Shown here: one piece after another, positions 8,966 through 16,843 of the stretch
How positions within the stretch are numbered: the stretch's first letter is position 1
Layout of the letters: each line of letters begins with the position of its first letter
Source: Candidatus Zymogenaceae bacterium
GTDB lineage: Bacteria; Desulfobacterota; Zymogenia; Zymogenales; Zymogenaceae
DNA length: 64,000 nucleotides
Assembly (NCBI GenBank): GCA_016933535.1
Contig: JAFGAS010000068.1
Span: 1 to 64,000 of the forward strand
Direction: 5' to 3'
Made by a program: the position numbers and the translations under genes
Notes under the pieces: generated by a model
The model's input: the letters and a program-made list of their open reading frames with translations, nothing else
What the model was told of the DNA's origin: nothing
Databases searched by the model: none

Positions 8966-9910
8966 ATGAAGACGTATATACAGGTCGCCCTCATCGTGGT
9001 TGGATGCCTCGCTATCGCCGGGTGCGCCTCGAAGCACTTCATTATCGACCGGTACCCGGTTTCGGAGACATCCGGCTTCGTGCTTGATCTGGACGAAGTC
9101 AGGAGGCTCGCCACGGCCGGGGGCGGCGAGCTCCCCGTGGAGGTGAGGTCTCTTGTCGTGGCCGAGGCATCCATGCCGAGGTGGTTTGCCATGGCCGGCG
9201 GTGGATCCGGAAGTATCCCGTTTGACATCGTCGCCTACCAGGTCGTCTACCCGGATGGGACCGTAATCATTGATTCGTGCTTTGACAAAGAGGAGGCCTA
9301 CGACGGGATCGCGGTCTTTTTCCTGCGTAAATTTCAGTTGAACACCTATAGCCAGGAGAACTACGAAATCCTCCAGGAATCATTGAGGAACGCGTCGCTC
9401 ATCCTGGTTACCCATGAACATTTCGATCACATCGGCGGAATCGCGGCATCACCCTATCCGACAGAGATCATTCCCCATCTCCTGCTAACAAAGGAGCAGG
9501 CCGAAGGCCCGATAGCCACCGATCCGAGATTTCTGGGGGGAGAGTTTTCCGGGTATGTGCCTCTCTCGTATGAGGGCCCCTACTATACTGCCAAGCCGGG
9601 AATCGTCCTGATCAAGGCGCCGGGTCACGCGCCGGGCCAGCAGATAATCTATGTGACGACGAAGGACGGCAACGAGTACCTCTTCATCGGCGACATAATA
9701 TGGAACCGGGAGAACCTGAAACGCCGTGTCTACCGGCCGCGCATCTCTTCCATGAAGGATGATCTGGATTCGGCCCGAGAAGAGTTTCGCTGGGTCCTCG
9801 AAAAGCTCTACGACGACCCGAGCAATAAGATCATCTACGTTATCTCTCACGATAGAGATCAGCTGAGGGACTATATCAACGCGGGGGTCATCACGGAGGG
9901 ATTCAAATAG
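8966..9910 (+). CDS. MBL-fold metallohydrolase, predicted lipoprotein (copy 1)
   Basis: An N-terminal signal ends in a lipobox (LAIAGCASK), so the mature 290-odd-residue protein should be lipid-anchored, periplasmic or outer-membrane. The metallo-beta-lactamase motif THEHFDHIGG is present near residue 150, followed by APGHAPGQQ, LFIGDI (bridging Asp) and a C-terminal VISHDRDQ histidine, so a two-metal site can be built. The ATG at 8966 has an AAAGGAGG ribosome-binding site at ideal spacing; the track start at 8948 does not. It is the first of two tandem paralogs. The substrate (lactone, ester or phosphodiester) cannot be read from the sequence. Confidence 0.85.
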   Translation: MKTYIQVALIVVGCLAIAGCASKHFIIDRYPVSETSGFVLDLDEVRRLATAGGGELPVEVRSLVVAEASMPRWFAMAGGGSGSIPFDIVAYQVVYPDGTVIIDSCFDKEEAYDGIAVFFLRKFQLNTYSQENYEILQESLRNASLILVTHEHFDHIGGIAASPYPTEIIPHLLLTKEQAEGPIATDPRFLGGEFSGYVPLSYEGPYYTAKPGIVLIKAPGHAPGQQIIYVTTKDGNEYLFIGDIIWNRENLKRRVYRPRISSMKDDLDSAREEFRWVLEKLYDDPSNKIIYVISHDRDQLRDYINAGVITEGFK

Positions 9911-10042
9911 CCGGAGCGCGGGCCGGCGAAGCAAGGTGACGCGGGGTACCTGCTGCGCCATCGGCACGGGCCGGCCCGTTTGCCGGACGCGGCCCCGTCG
10001 TTCAGTGCGCGTGGTTTTGAATGGCTATTGCCGGAGGATACC

Positions 10043-10969
10043 ATGAAGAAATTCCTGAAGGTCACCCTGATCGTGATCGCGTGTCTTGCCGTTATCGGAT
10101 TTGTCGGGAAATATTTCCTCGTGGATAAAGCGCTGATTCCGACGGACGCCTCGTTTACCGTCGATATGGACGAGATCAGACGGCTTGCAACGTCGCAGGA
10201 CGGCGGATTACCCGCCGAGATCAGGGCGCTGGTGGTTGCCGAGGGGGCCTTCCCGTCATGGATGGTCGCCGCAGGCGGCGGCGGGGGGGAGATCCCGATT
10301 GCGTTTGTCGCCTATCAGATCGTCTACGCGGACAAGACCGTCGTCATCGATACCGCCGCCGGCAGGGCCGCCTTCGAAGTGATGCCGTTTAAACTCAAGT
10401 CCTTCTCGGATGCTAACTACGAGGTCCTCCAGGAGTCATTAAAGAAGGCGTCGCTTATCCTGATTACTCACGAGCACTTCGACCATATTGGCGGAATCGC
10501 GGCATCCCCGTACCTCGCCGAGATACTCCCACACGTGCTGCTCACCACGGAGCAGTTCCAGAGCTTCTTCATGAAAGAGGCAGGGTTCCCCGCGGGCTCG
10601 CTGGACGATTACGCGCCCCTTTCCTATGACGGGTACTACAGTCCGGCGCCGGGCGTCGTATTGATCAAGGCGCCGGGGCACGCCCCGGGACAGCAGATGA
10701 TCTACGTGGTGACCAAAGGAGGCGTCGAATATCTCTTTGTCGGCGATATCGTCTGGAGCCTGGAAAACCTGAAACGGGAGGTCAACCGTCCGCTCCTCGT
10801 TTCCCTGATGTTGCGCGAGGACCTGGACTCGGCCAGGGGAGAAATCCGCTGGATCATCGACAACCTCTACGCGAATCCCCAAAACACGATCACCTATGTC
10901 ATCTCCCACGACGGGGGGCAGCTCAACGAATACTTCAAGACGGGTGTAATCATGGAGGGATTTAAATAG
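10043..10969 (+). CDS. MBL-fold metallohydrolase, exported (copy 2)
   Basis: This is a paralog of the preceding gene with the same core: THEHFDHIGG, APGHAPGQQ, LFVGDIVW and VISHDGGQL. The N-terminus (MKKFLKVTLIVIACLAVIGF) is a signal or anchor helix, but the Cys lies inside the hydrophobic core and no good lipobox follows, so this copy is probably membrane-tethered or secreted rather than a lipoprotein. The ATG at 10043 has GGAGGA at good spacing; the track start at 9980 is too early. The two copies are separated by about 130 bp and seem to be an old tandem duplication with altered localisation. Confidence 0.83.
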   Translation: MKKFLKVTLIVIACLAVIGFVGKYFLVDKALIPTDASFTVDMDEIRRLATSQDGGLPAEIRALVVAEGAFPSWMVAAGGGGGEIPIAFVAYQIVYADKTVVIDTAAGRAAFEVMPFKLKSFSDANYEVLQESLKKASLILITHEHFDHIGGIAASPYLAEILPHVLLTTEQFQSFFMKEAGFPAGSLDDYAPLSYDGYYSPAPGVVLIKAPGHAPGQQMIYVVTKGGVEYLFVGDIVWSLENLKREVNRPLLVSLMLREDLDSARGEIRWIIDNLYANPQNTITYVISHDGGQLNEYFKTGVIMEGFK

Positions 10970-11086
10970 CCAAAATCAGGCATACAGACACCCGGCCCGA
11001 TTGAGGGCCCAAAGATATTCTGATCGGCATCATGAGACATCGCGTCGCTTTTTTCCCCGATATCGTACAGGAGAGCCCTGCCGAGA

Positions 11087-12073
11087 ATGCGAGAAGAATA
11101 CACCATCTTTCACCTTTCCGATACCCACTACAACGGGGAGAACCTCGATCTTCTTGCGCTTACGCTCGAAAACCTCGTAGAGATTGCTCCCCGGTACGTC
11201 CTGTTCACGGGCGACGTCGTGGACGGCCCCAAGTACTCCCCACGCCCCTTTGTGCGGATGATCAGGGGGGCGCTGGCCCGGGTGGAGAAGAAGACCGGCA
11301 GGCCGCCGGTCTTCCTGGTAATTCCCGGCAATCATGATTTTTTCTGGAAGGGGACCTACGGATTCAGAAAAGACCGCCGTTTCTATCAGGCCTTCCGTGA
11401 GGAGGAACGCTCGTTCTTCTTCTCACCCGGAGACGAAATAGCCGTCGCCCCCTTCGACTCAAACAGGGTCCTGGAACCGCGGGGAGGTTTTCGGCGCCGG
11501 TTGCTGCAGAGAGTCCGCTATAAGTCTCACGGGCTCGTCATAGAAAAGGATCTTGACGATTTTTCCCGGCACGTCCATGATCTTAAAAAATCGAAAGACG
11601 GGATGATCTACCGGAGATCGCTGAAGATCGCCCTCATCCACCACCATCTGCTGCCGACGTCTTATAACTACCTTCCGGCCCTGGCCGACGAGAGCTACAT
11701 GATGCTCGAAAATGCGGGCGTATTCATCTACCGCCTCATTCAGGACGACTTCGAATTGATCCTCCACGGCCACCGGCACTATCCCCAGTTCTGCCGTGCC
11801 GCCTATTACGACCCCACGGGAGACGAAAAGGTCATCTCGGTCCTCGGCTGCGGCTCATCGGGGAAACCCTACGACCAGTGGATTGCGGGTTCGGGGCATA
11901 ATTTTAACGTGATTCACATCCATCGGGACGGCTCGGTGACAGCCCGACAATATTTTAAGTTCGGTACGGGCGGTTTTTTGCCGGCCGAGCGGGTTATCAC
12001 GATCCGGGGACCGAGTAAGGGGAATAAGACGCTTGAGCATGAGCCGGGAGGATGGTTCGGCCCGCAATTTTAG
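11087..12073 (+). CDS. Calcineurin-like metallophosphoesterase
   Basis: All metal-binding motifs of the metallophosphoesterase superfamily are present in order: HLSDTHYNG (residues about 9-17), FTGDVVDGP, PGNHDFFWKG, an ALIHHHLLP histidine, and LHGHRHYPQ. The 328-aa length and spacing resemble class III cyclic-nucleotide phosphodiesterase-like or Icc-type proteins, but substrate specificity in this family is not predictable. There is no signal peptide, so it should act in the cytoplasm. Its 3' end overlaps the next gene by 41 bp, so the two are likely coupled. Confidence 0.85.
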   Translation: MREEYTIFHLSDTHYNGENLDLLALTLENLVEIAPRYVLFTGDVVDGPKYSPRPFVRMIRGALARVEKKTGRPPVFLVIPGNHDFFWKGTYGFRKDRRFYQAFREEERSFFFSPGDEIAVAPFDSNRVLEPRGGFRRRLLQRVRYKSHGLVIEKDLDDFSRHVHDLKKSKDGMIYRRSLKIALIHHHLLPTSYNYLPALADESYMMLENAGVFIYRLIQDDFELILHGHRHYPQFCRAAYYDPTGDEKVISVLGCGSSGKPYDQWIAGSGHNFNVIHIHRDGSVTARQYFKFGTGGFLPAERVITIRGPSKGNKTLEHEPGGWFGPQF

Positions 12074-12686
12074 AACCAGGGTTAGCCGGACCTTCGATAA
12101 GGCATCGCCGTTTTACGGCTTCTTTGACTTCTTCTCCAGGGGGGTCTTAACGGAGGTAGCCGTGCGATTGTCCCGGATTGTCCCGATGGGGCCGCAGACG
12201 GTTATCCTCGAGGTCTTTTGCGCGACCGGCCTTTTTTCCCGGATACTGGCCCGGACGGGAGCGCGGACGGTCGCCGTCGATATCTCGCCCGGAATGATCC
12301 GGCGGGCCGTCCGCGAGGCGGGATTTTTGCATATCGACTTTTTCGTTGGGGATGCGGCCGACCTCCCGTTTTCGGACGATTCCTTTGACCTTGTGGTCGC
12401 CGGGCGGGGCCTTCACGGTATGCCCCGGCAGGTCCGAGATCGCGTCGTTACCGAAATCCGCCGGGTATCGGCCGGCCACGTCCTCTTCATGGAACCGCGG
12501 CGACCCGCTTCCATCCTCGGAAGGGCCGTTATGGGGGTCCTTGAACGGCTGGAGGGAGGATACGAGAACTACCTCGAATTTATCTCCACGGATTTCAAGA
12601 TCTACCTTTCCGCAATGGGATTTGTCCCGCGGGACCTCCTGCTGAAAGACAACGAGCACGTCATACTGTGCCGGAAGGGCAGGTAG
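12033..12686 (+). CDS. Class I SAM-dependent methyltransferase
   Basis: The 217-aa protein has a Rossmann-type methyltransferase core: ILEVFCATGLFSRILAR (motif I, with Cys-Ala where many have G-x-G), TVAVDISPGMIRRA (motif II), VGDAADLPFSDDSFDLVVAG (motif III/IV), then EPRRP. It is closest in style to the Methyltransf_11/UbiE-like group, and the substrate is unknown. The likely start is the TTG at 12033, where an AAGGGG lies at suitable spacing, or the ATG at 12039. The gene overlaps the end of the metallophosphoesterase gene. Confidence 0.8.
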   Translation: MSMSREDGSARNFRTRVSRTFDKASPFYGFFDFFSRGVLTEVAVRLSRIVPMGPQTVILEVFCATGLFSRILARTGARTVAVDISPGMIRRAVREAGFLHIDFFVGDAADLPFSDDSFDLVVAGRGLHGMPRQVRDRVVTEIRRVSAGHVLFMEPRRPASILGRAVMGVLERLEGGYENYLEFISTDFKIYLSAMGFVPRDLLLKDNEHVILCRKGR

Positions 12687-12726
12687 ACGGCCGTCTCTGC
12701 AACGCTTTATAGTCCGATTCTTTCCC

Positions 12727-12755
12727 TTGACACCCGTCGGCCGCCCCGCTATTAT
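12727..12755 (+). promoter_or_regulatory. Sigma-70 promoter abutting the MFS start codon
   Basis: TTGACA (12727-12732) and TATTAT (12750-12755) are separated by exactly 17 bases. The expected transcription start is near 12762, right at the ATG ATG pair (12761/12764), and there is no Shine-Dalgarno sequence. The message may be leaderless. Confidence 0.65.
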
Positions 12756-12760
12756 CGACA

Positions 12761-13993
12761 ATGATGACACGCGATCCCCGAAACGATTTTTCCATCAATG
12801 CGATGGCGCTCACCATCTTCACGACGAACATCGGGGGCGGCATCATCATCTCCATCCTTTCGATCTACATTAAGCACCTCAACATCAGCCTGATGTGGGG
12901 GGGCTTTGCCATCTCGCTGTTTGCCATCACCCGCGCGATCTCTCAGCCGATCATCGGCCATTTCATCGACAGAATCGACCCCCGGCCCGTCATCACCACG
13001 GGGGTCATCATCTTCACGATCGCCTCGGCGGCACCGGCCATTCCCAACGCGACGATCCTTTTTGTGGCACGGGCGCTGCTGGGTATATCCTCCGGGATGG
13101 TGATCGTGGCGTGCTACACGATTATCGCGCGCCTCTATGGGGATGCCTACCTGCGCCGTATGGCCAACGCCCGTTTCATGGCGCTGGAGATGATCGGCTC
13201 GATCGTAGGTCCGGTGCTCGGCTCGGTGACATTCTGGCTGACGGGCTCCTTCTCATCGCCCTTTATCGTCTGCTCAATGTTCGGCATGATTGCGCTGGCG
13301 CTTTTCCTTAAACGGGTAAAAGACATCGGGGGGGACAAGCCGCCGCAGGTTGCCAACGACGAAGCCCGATCCCGCGAGCGTGCGACGTTTGCCCCGGGCG
13401 GCCTGGCATCTCTGATGCTGCTGTCGGGGCTCAACTTCACGCTGATGTTCGTCTGGGGCGGACTGCTGCTGATTATGCCGCTGTTTGCCGATTCGGTGGG
13501 AATTGCCGGTTACAAGGCTGGCTATCTCTTCGGGTCGTTGTCGTTCGGGATGATCCTCTCTATCTGGCTGACGCAGCGCAAGTTTCTGGGCAACATGCCC
13601 ATCGAGCCGCTGATTATCGTGGGGAGTATTTTTGCCCTCATCCCCCTGACGATCCTCGTCTTCGTGTCGCATTTCTGGATATGGCTTCTGATATTCTGGG
13701 CGATGGGAATGGGGGTGGGACTGCTGTTTCCGATCTTTCCTTCGATGGCCACCGAGGCCATCATCAATCGGCCGGGGCAGGGGGTAAGCTACCTCGAGAT
13801 GGGAGGGAACATCGGTTTTATCCTCGGCCCGATCATGACCTCTTTTTTCGTACGGGGCGGCGACGTATCGTTTTCTTTCTATTTCGAGGTTGCGGTATCG
13901 TATATAACGGTGCCGGGGGCGATTGCCCTCGTACTCCTGAGACGGCGCAGTATGCGGCCTAAGGAGAGCCGTTCAGAAGGGTCTCAGACATGA
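12761..13993 (+). CDS. Major facilitator superfamily transporter
   Basis: The 410-aa protein has about twelve hydrophobic segments in two halves, separated by a polar loop near residues 190-215 (DKPPQVANDEARSRERA). The segment GHFIDRIDPRPVITTG, in the loop between helices 2 and 3, matches the MFS signature (G-x-x-x-D-R-x-x-R-R-like). It should move a small solute across the inner membrane; specificity is unknown. The 3' end overlaps the convergent nicotinamidase gene by 35 bp. A consensus promoter sits directly against the start codon. Confidence 0.88.
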   Translation: MMTRDPRNDFSINAMALTIFTTNIGGGIIISILSIYIKHLNISLMWGGFAISLFAITRAISQPIIGHFIDRIDPRPVITTGVIIFTIASAAPAIPNATILFVARALLGISSGMVIVACYTIIARLYGDAYLRRMANARFMALEMIGSIVGPVLGSVTFWLTGSFSSPFIVCSMFGMIALALFLKRVKDIGGDKPPQVANDEARSRERATFAPGGLASLMLLSGLNFTLMFVWGGLLLIMPLFADSVGIAGYKAGYLFGSLSFGMILSIWLTQRKFLGNMPIEPLIIVGSIFALIPLTILVFVSHFWIWLLIFWAMGMGVGLLFPIFPSMATEAIINRPGQGVSYLEMGGNIGFILGPIMTSFFVRGGDVSFSFYFEVAVSYITVPGAIALVLLRRRSMRPKESRSEGSQT

Positions 13994-14627
13994 CGAAGAG
14001 GACACCGATGTCTTCCATCATCTTGAGCGATGTTTCCAGATGTCCCGGCGGGGAGGCAACCGGCCGGGAAAGATCGTAAATGACCACCGCCTCAAAACCC
14101 ATCGCCACGGCGTCTTTGGCGCTGTAGAACACGCAGTAGTCCAACGCCAGTCCCGAGAGGAAAACCTTCCGTATATTCTTGGTTTTCAGGTATCCCGACA
14201 ATCCCGTCTCGGTGGTCATATCGTTTTCCTTGAGCACGGAATAGCTGTCGATGTCGCGGTGGTAGCCCTTCCTGAGGATGAGCGTTGCCCGGTCGTCTTC
14301 GAAATCGGGGTGGAATCCGGCACCCTTTGTCCCCTGGACGCAGTGATCGGGCCACAGAACCGGCCCCAGACCGGGGGCCTCGTAGAGGTCGTAGGGCTTT
14401 TTCCCGGGGTGAGCGGCGGCAAACGACCGGTGGTCCTTCGGGTGCCAGTCCTGGGTTGCCACTACGGTCCTGAAGAGGGGGAGGATGCGATTGATGCCCC
14501 GGACGATTCGGTCACCCTCGGAGACGGGGAGGTTTCCTCCCGGCATGAAATCGGTCTGGAGGTCGACGACGATGAGGGCATCATCGGTTGTGACGGCGAT
14601 GTCTTGTATAAAGCGAATATCGGGCAT
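13959..14627 (-). CDS. Nicotinamidase / isochorismatase-family hydrolase
   Basis: The 222-aa product carries the PncA triad: Asp in LIVVDLQTDFMPGG, Lys in LILRKGYHRD, and nucleophile Cys in GLALDYCVFYSA. The metal-binding elements are also there (TQDWHPKDHRSF, and WPDHCVQGT just before the oxyanion loop). Nicotinamidase converts nicotinamide to nicotinate for NAD salvage. Length is typical. The gene is convergent with, and overlaps, the MFS gene, and is divergent from the zinc-ribbon/receiver gene. Confidence 0.88.
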   Translation of the reverse strand: MPDIRFIQDIAVTTDDALIVVDLQTDFMPGGNLPVSEGDRIVRGINRILPLFRTVVATQDWHPKDHRSFAAAHPGKKPYDLYEAPGLGPVLWPDHCVQGTKGAGFHPDFEDDRATLILRKGYHRDIDSYSVLKENDMTTETGLSGYLKTKNIRKVFLSGLALDYCVFYSAKDAVAMGFEAVVIYDLSRPVASPPGHLETSLKMMEDIGVLFVMSETLLNGSP

Positions 14628-14721
14628 GACGCCTCCTTGTGGCGTTACTATAGTGTATCGGGTTTAATTGTGTCAAGAGAAATAGAAATTTAGGCCGCCG
14701 GACTTTATCGGAAATTGGATG

Positions 14722-14750
14722 TTGAAATGGGCGGCACATTTTGATAGAAT
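14722..14750 (+). promoter_or_regulatory. Sigma-70 promoter abutting the first zinc-ribbon/receiver gene
   Basis: TTGAAA (14722-14727) and TAGAAT (14745-14750) have 17-bp spacing. The ATG at 14759 is only eight bases beyond the -10 box, so the message would have a leader of 0-2 nt, and there is no ribosome-binding site. This is another leaderless candidate. Confidence 0.6.
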
Positions 14751-14758
14751 AAAAAACC

Positions 14759-15577
14759 ATGATTAAGGATGTCGTCATAGAATTGGTTCGGGGGCAGATC
14801 GTCTTTTCATGTCCCCACTGCCTGCAGGGCGACGTCTTTTCGCCGGAGACAGTGGCGGGAATCTCCCGCTCAATTACAGCCGTCACGTGCCCCCGATGCA
14901 GCTATATGGTAAGCCTCAATAAGTCCAAGATCGAGGCCGCCGTCGGCACAATCATCGGCGAAAACCCGCTGGTTAAAGATCCACTCAAACAAATGAAGGC
15001 CGGGCCATCCGCCGCCGTTCCTCAGCCGCCCCCCGCCGGGCCGAAAGAGCACCACGCACCGGCCACAAAGAAGCCGACCGCATCCCGGCCCGATAGCCCG
15101 TTGCCCGCGACGTTTGAAAAACTCCCCGCCGACTATGTTATGCAGCGGGTTCACGGAGAGCGGGGCACCCCCATGCCCTCGGACGTGGGCCTGATGGATC
15201 TCATACTCGTGGTGGATCAGGAAGACTCCTTCAGGGACGATATCTGGATCACCTTTTCGGACATCGCGCGTGTCGAGGGATACCGCGGCGCCAGAGGTGC
15301 GGCCGACTATATTAGAAAACGCTCGCGGGAGGTCACCATCATGATGATGGATATGGACCTGGGCGACGGTAACTGCTTTGAGGTGCTGGACGAACTGAAG
15401 GGCGACGGCAGTGCGGGCGGCATCCCCACCATCGTCACGTATGTCAACAGGAACCAGAATGAGATCGCTCAAAGGGGCTTGGCGAGCTACCCCCAGGTCA
15501 AGTTCTGCATTCAGAAAGAAGAATTCATAAAAAAGATGATCGAACTTTCCATCAAGATCGTCAGGCATAAAGACTGA
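14759..15577 (+). CDS. Zinc-ribbon protein with C-terminal response-regulator receiver (copy 1)
   Basis: The 272-aa protein starts with a treble-clef or zinc-ribbon-like module of two CxxC knuckles (CPHC near residue 18 and CPRC near 43) embedded in beta-rich sequence. A Pro/Ala-rich linker (about 80-125) leads to a receiver fold: DQED (acidic pocket), MMDMDLGDGN (phospho-acceptor Asp), TYVN and FCIQKEEF (conserved Lys). There is no HTH or enzymatic output domain, so the zinc module may be the output or the sensor. A second copy lies 160 bp downstream. I know of no characterised protein with this architecture; assignment of the parts is from motifs. Confidence 0.75.
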   Translation: MIKDVVIELVRGQIVFSCPHCLQGDVFSPETVAGISRSITAVTCPRCSYMVSLNKSKIEAAVGTIIGENPLVKDPLKQMKAGPSAAVPQPPPAGPKEHHAPATKKPTASRPDSPLPATFEKLPADYVMQRVHGERGTPMPSDVGLMDLILVVDQEDSFRDDIWITFSDIARVEGYRGARGAADYIRKRSREVTIMMMDMDLGDGNCFEVLDELKGDGSAGGIPTIVTYVNRNQNEIAQRGLASYPQVKFCIQKEEFIKKMIELSIKIVRHKD

Positions 15578-15737
15578 GATGCTTGGCGTATCGGCCGGCC
15601 TCTTCTCAGCCGCACGATCGAAAAAATTCCCCATAAAAAAGACAAAAGAGGGGGATAACTGTTTTTTACGCGTTCGTTGTGTGCTATGATTCGGCCGGTC
15701 TATTGTTCGGTTATTTCCAATTCTCACGCTGTGTGCA

Positions 15738-16424
15738 ATGCCTATGGCCTCCGACGTCGTCATTACCATCATCAATAACGTGATCGTCTTTTCGTGTCCC
15801 TCATGCAATAAGACGGGAGGGTTTCCCCTTGCGCTGATCCGGGAGATGAGCGGGGAGACGATCTCATATCCCTGCGGCCACTGTAATGCCGAGGCGGCCT
15901 TTGATTCGGCCCGGATCGAGGGGACGGTCCGCCTCATGAAAAAGGACGATCCCGGCCTGAAGGGACCCTTTGAGGTGAAGTTTACCGAGGGGTCCCTCAT
16001 CGGCGGCGGTTCCGGCTCGGGGGGTGCGGGGGCGGCCGACCGGGACGTGATCGTGGTTATCGACAGCGACGAGAGCTTCCGCACGGACATCGGGACGATT
16101 TTTGAGGGACTGGCACGGGTGGAGGCATACGGGGGGAGTAAAGGGGCGGCCGAATTTATCGTCAGCCACGCCCAAGGGGCCATCCTCATGATCATTGACG
16201 TCTACCTGGGGGACGGCACGTTTATCGATATACTCGGCGCAATCAAGGCAAACGAAAAGGCGGCCGGGATATCCACGATCCTGGTCCACCCGACCCGCAA
16301 AGACCGCGTTATCATCGAGCAGATGGTGCTCCCGTTTCCCCAGGTCAAACGCATCATCCATAAAGACGACCTCCTCAAACGCCTTGCCGAAGTGGCGGAT
16401 AAGTTCCCGGGCAGGGGGAAGTAG
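15738..16424 (+). CDS. Zinc-ribbon protein with C-terminal response-regulator receiver (copy 2)
   Basis: This paralog of the preceding gene has the same plan in 228 aa: knuckles CPSC and CGHC, a shorter Gly/Ser-rich linker (GGGSGSGGAGAA), and a receiver with DSDESF, IIDVYLGDGT (phospho-acceptor Asp), HPTRKD and IIHKDDLL (conserved Lys). The phosphorylation residues are retained, so it should be phosphorylatable. The start could be the ATG at 15738 or the one at 15744. About 420 bp of repeat-bearing DNA follows. Partner kinase unknown. Confidence 0.73.
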   Translation: MPMASDVVITIINNVIVFSCPSCNKTGGFPLALIREMSGETISYPCGHCNAEAAFDSARIEGTVRLMKKDDPGLKGPFEVKFTEGSLIGGGSGSGGAGAADRDVIVVIDSDESFRTDIGTIFEGLARVEAYGGSKGAAEFIVSHAQGAILMIIDVYLGDGTFIDILGAIKANEKAAGISTILVHPTRKDRVIIEQMVLPFPQVKRIIHKDDLLKRLAEVADKFPGRGK

Positions 16425-16430
16425 GGTTTC

Positions 16431-16560
16431 CGTCATTGCGAGGGCACGAAGTGCCCGTGGCAATCCCCTGACTGTCACCGTAATTAGAAAACCAGGACGG
16501 GCACGACATGTCGTGCCCCTACGGCTATATACGCGAATCTGGTTAGTACCCGTAGGGGCC
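16431..16560. repeat. Dispersed intergenic repeat: CATTGCGAG start plus GGGCACGACATGTCGTGCCC hairpins
   Basis: This intergenic stretch begins CGTCATTGCGAG, runs through ATCCCCTGACTGTCACCGT, then a palindrome GGGCACGACATGTCGTGCCC and a related arm GTAGGGGCCACATATATGTGGCCC. The phrase ATCCCCTGACTGTCACCGT recurs near 56791, again followed by a GGGCGGCATATGTGCCGCCC palindrome. It is a multi-copy, hairpin-forming repeat without coding capacity. The ORFs drawn over it are shadows. Confidence 0.6.
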
Positions 16561-16584
16561 ACATATATGTGGCCCGTCTCTGCC

Positions 16585-16706
16585 ATCATCGCGAGCCCCC
16601 TCTATGGGGGCGTGGCGATCTCGGACCGTGATACATATAACAACACGATTACATGTTGTTACGCGTACGAGATTGCCACGGTCGCTGTCGCTGCCTCGCA
16701 ATGACA
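16585..16706. repeat. About 120-bp imperfect inverted repeat element (copy A of a pair with 52378-52493)
   Basis: The element starts ATCATCGCGAGC, ends CTCGCAATGAC, and is roughly an inverted repeat (GGCGTGGCGATCTCG near the left, CGAGATTGCCACG near the right). A diverged copy occurs at 52378-52493 with the same order of landmarks (GATCTCGGA, TGATACATAT, CGAGATTGCCACG). It resembles REP/MITE-like elements that carry CATTGCGAG termini. No transposase is nearby. Confidence 0.6.
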
Positions 16707-16843
16707 GAGGGACGTGTTTACTCCCGGAGGGGCGCCATTCATGCCGCCCGGTTTTGTTTCCGATGAGCAGAGCTTACTATTGTACAGACATCTTTTTTAT
16801 GTTATAAAAACAATAGGTTCACTATAGAAGTCAGGAATAGCAT

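Noticed and set aside
14870-16195. 441-aa minus-strand ORF spanning both zinc-ribbon/receiver genes
   Set aside because: It covers the antisense of two clear paralogs and the gap between them and shows no motif of its own.
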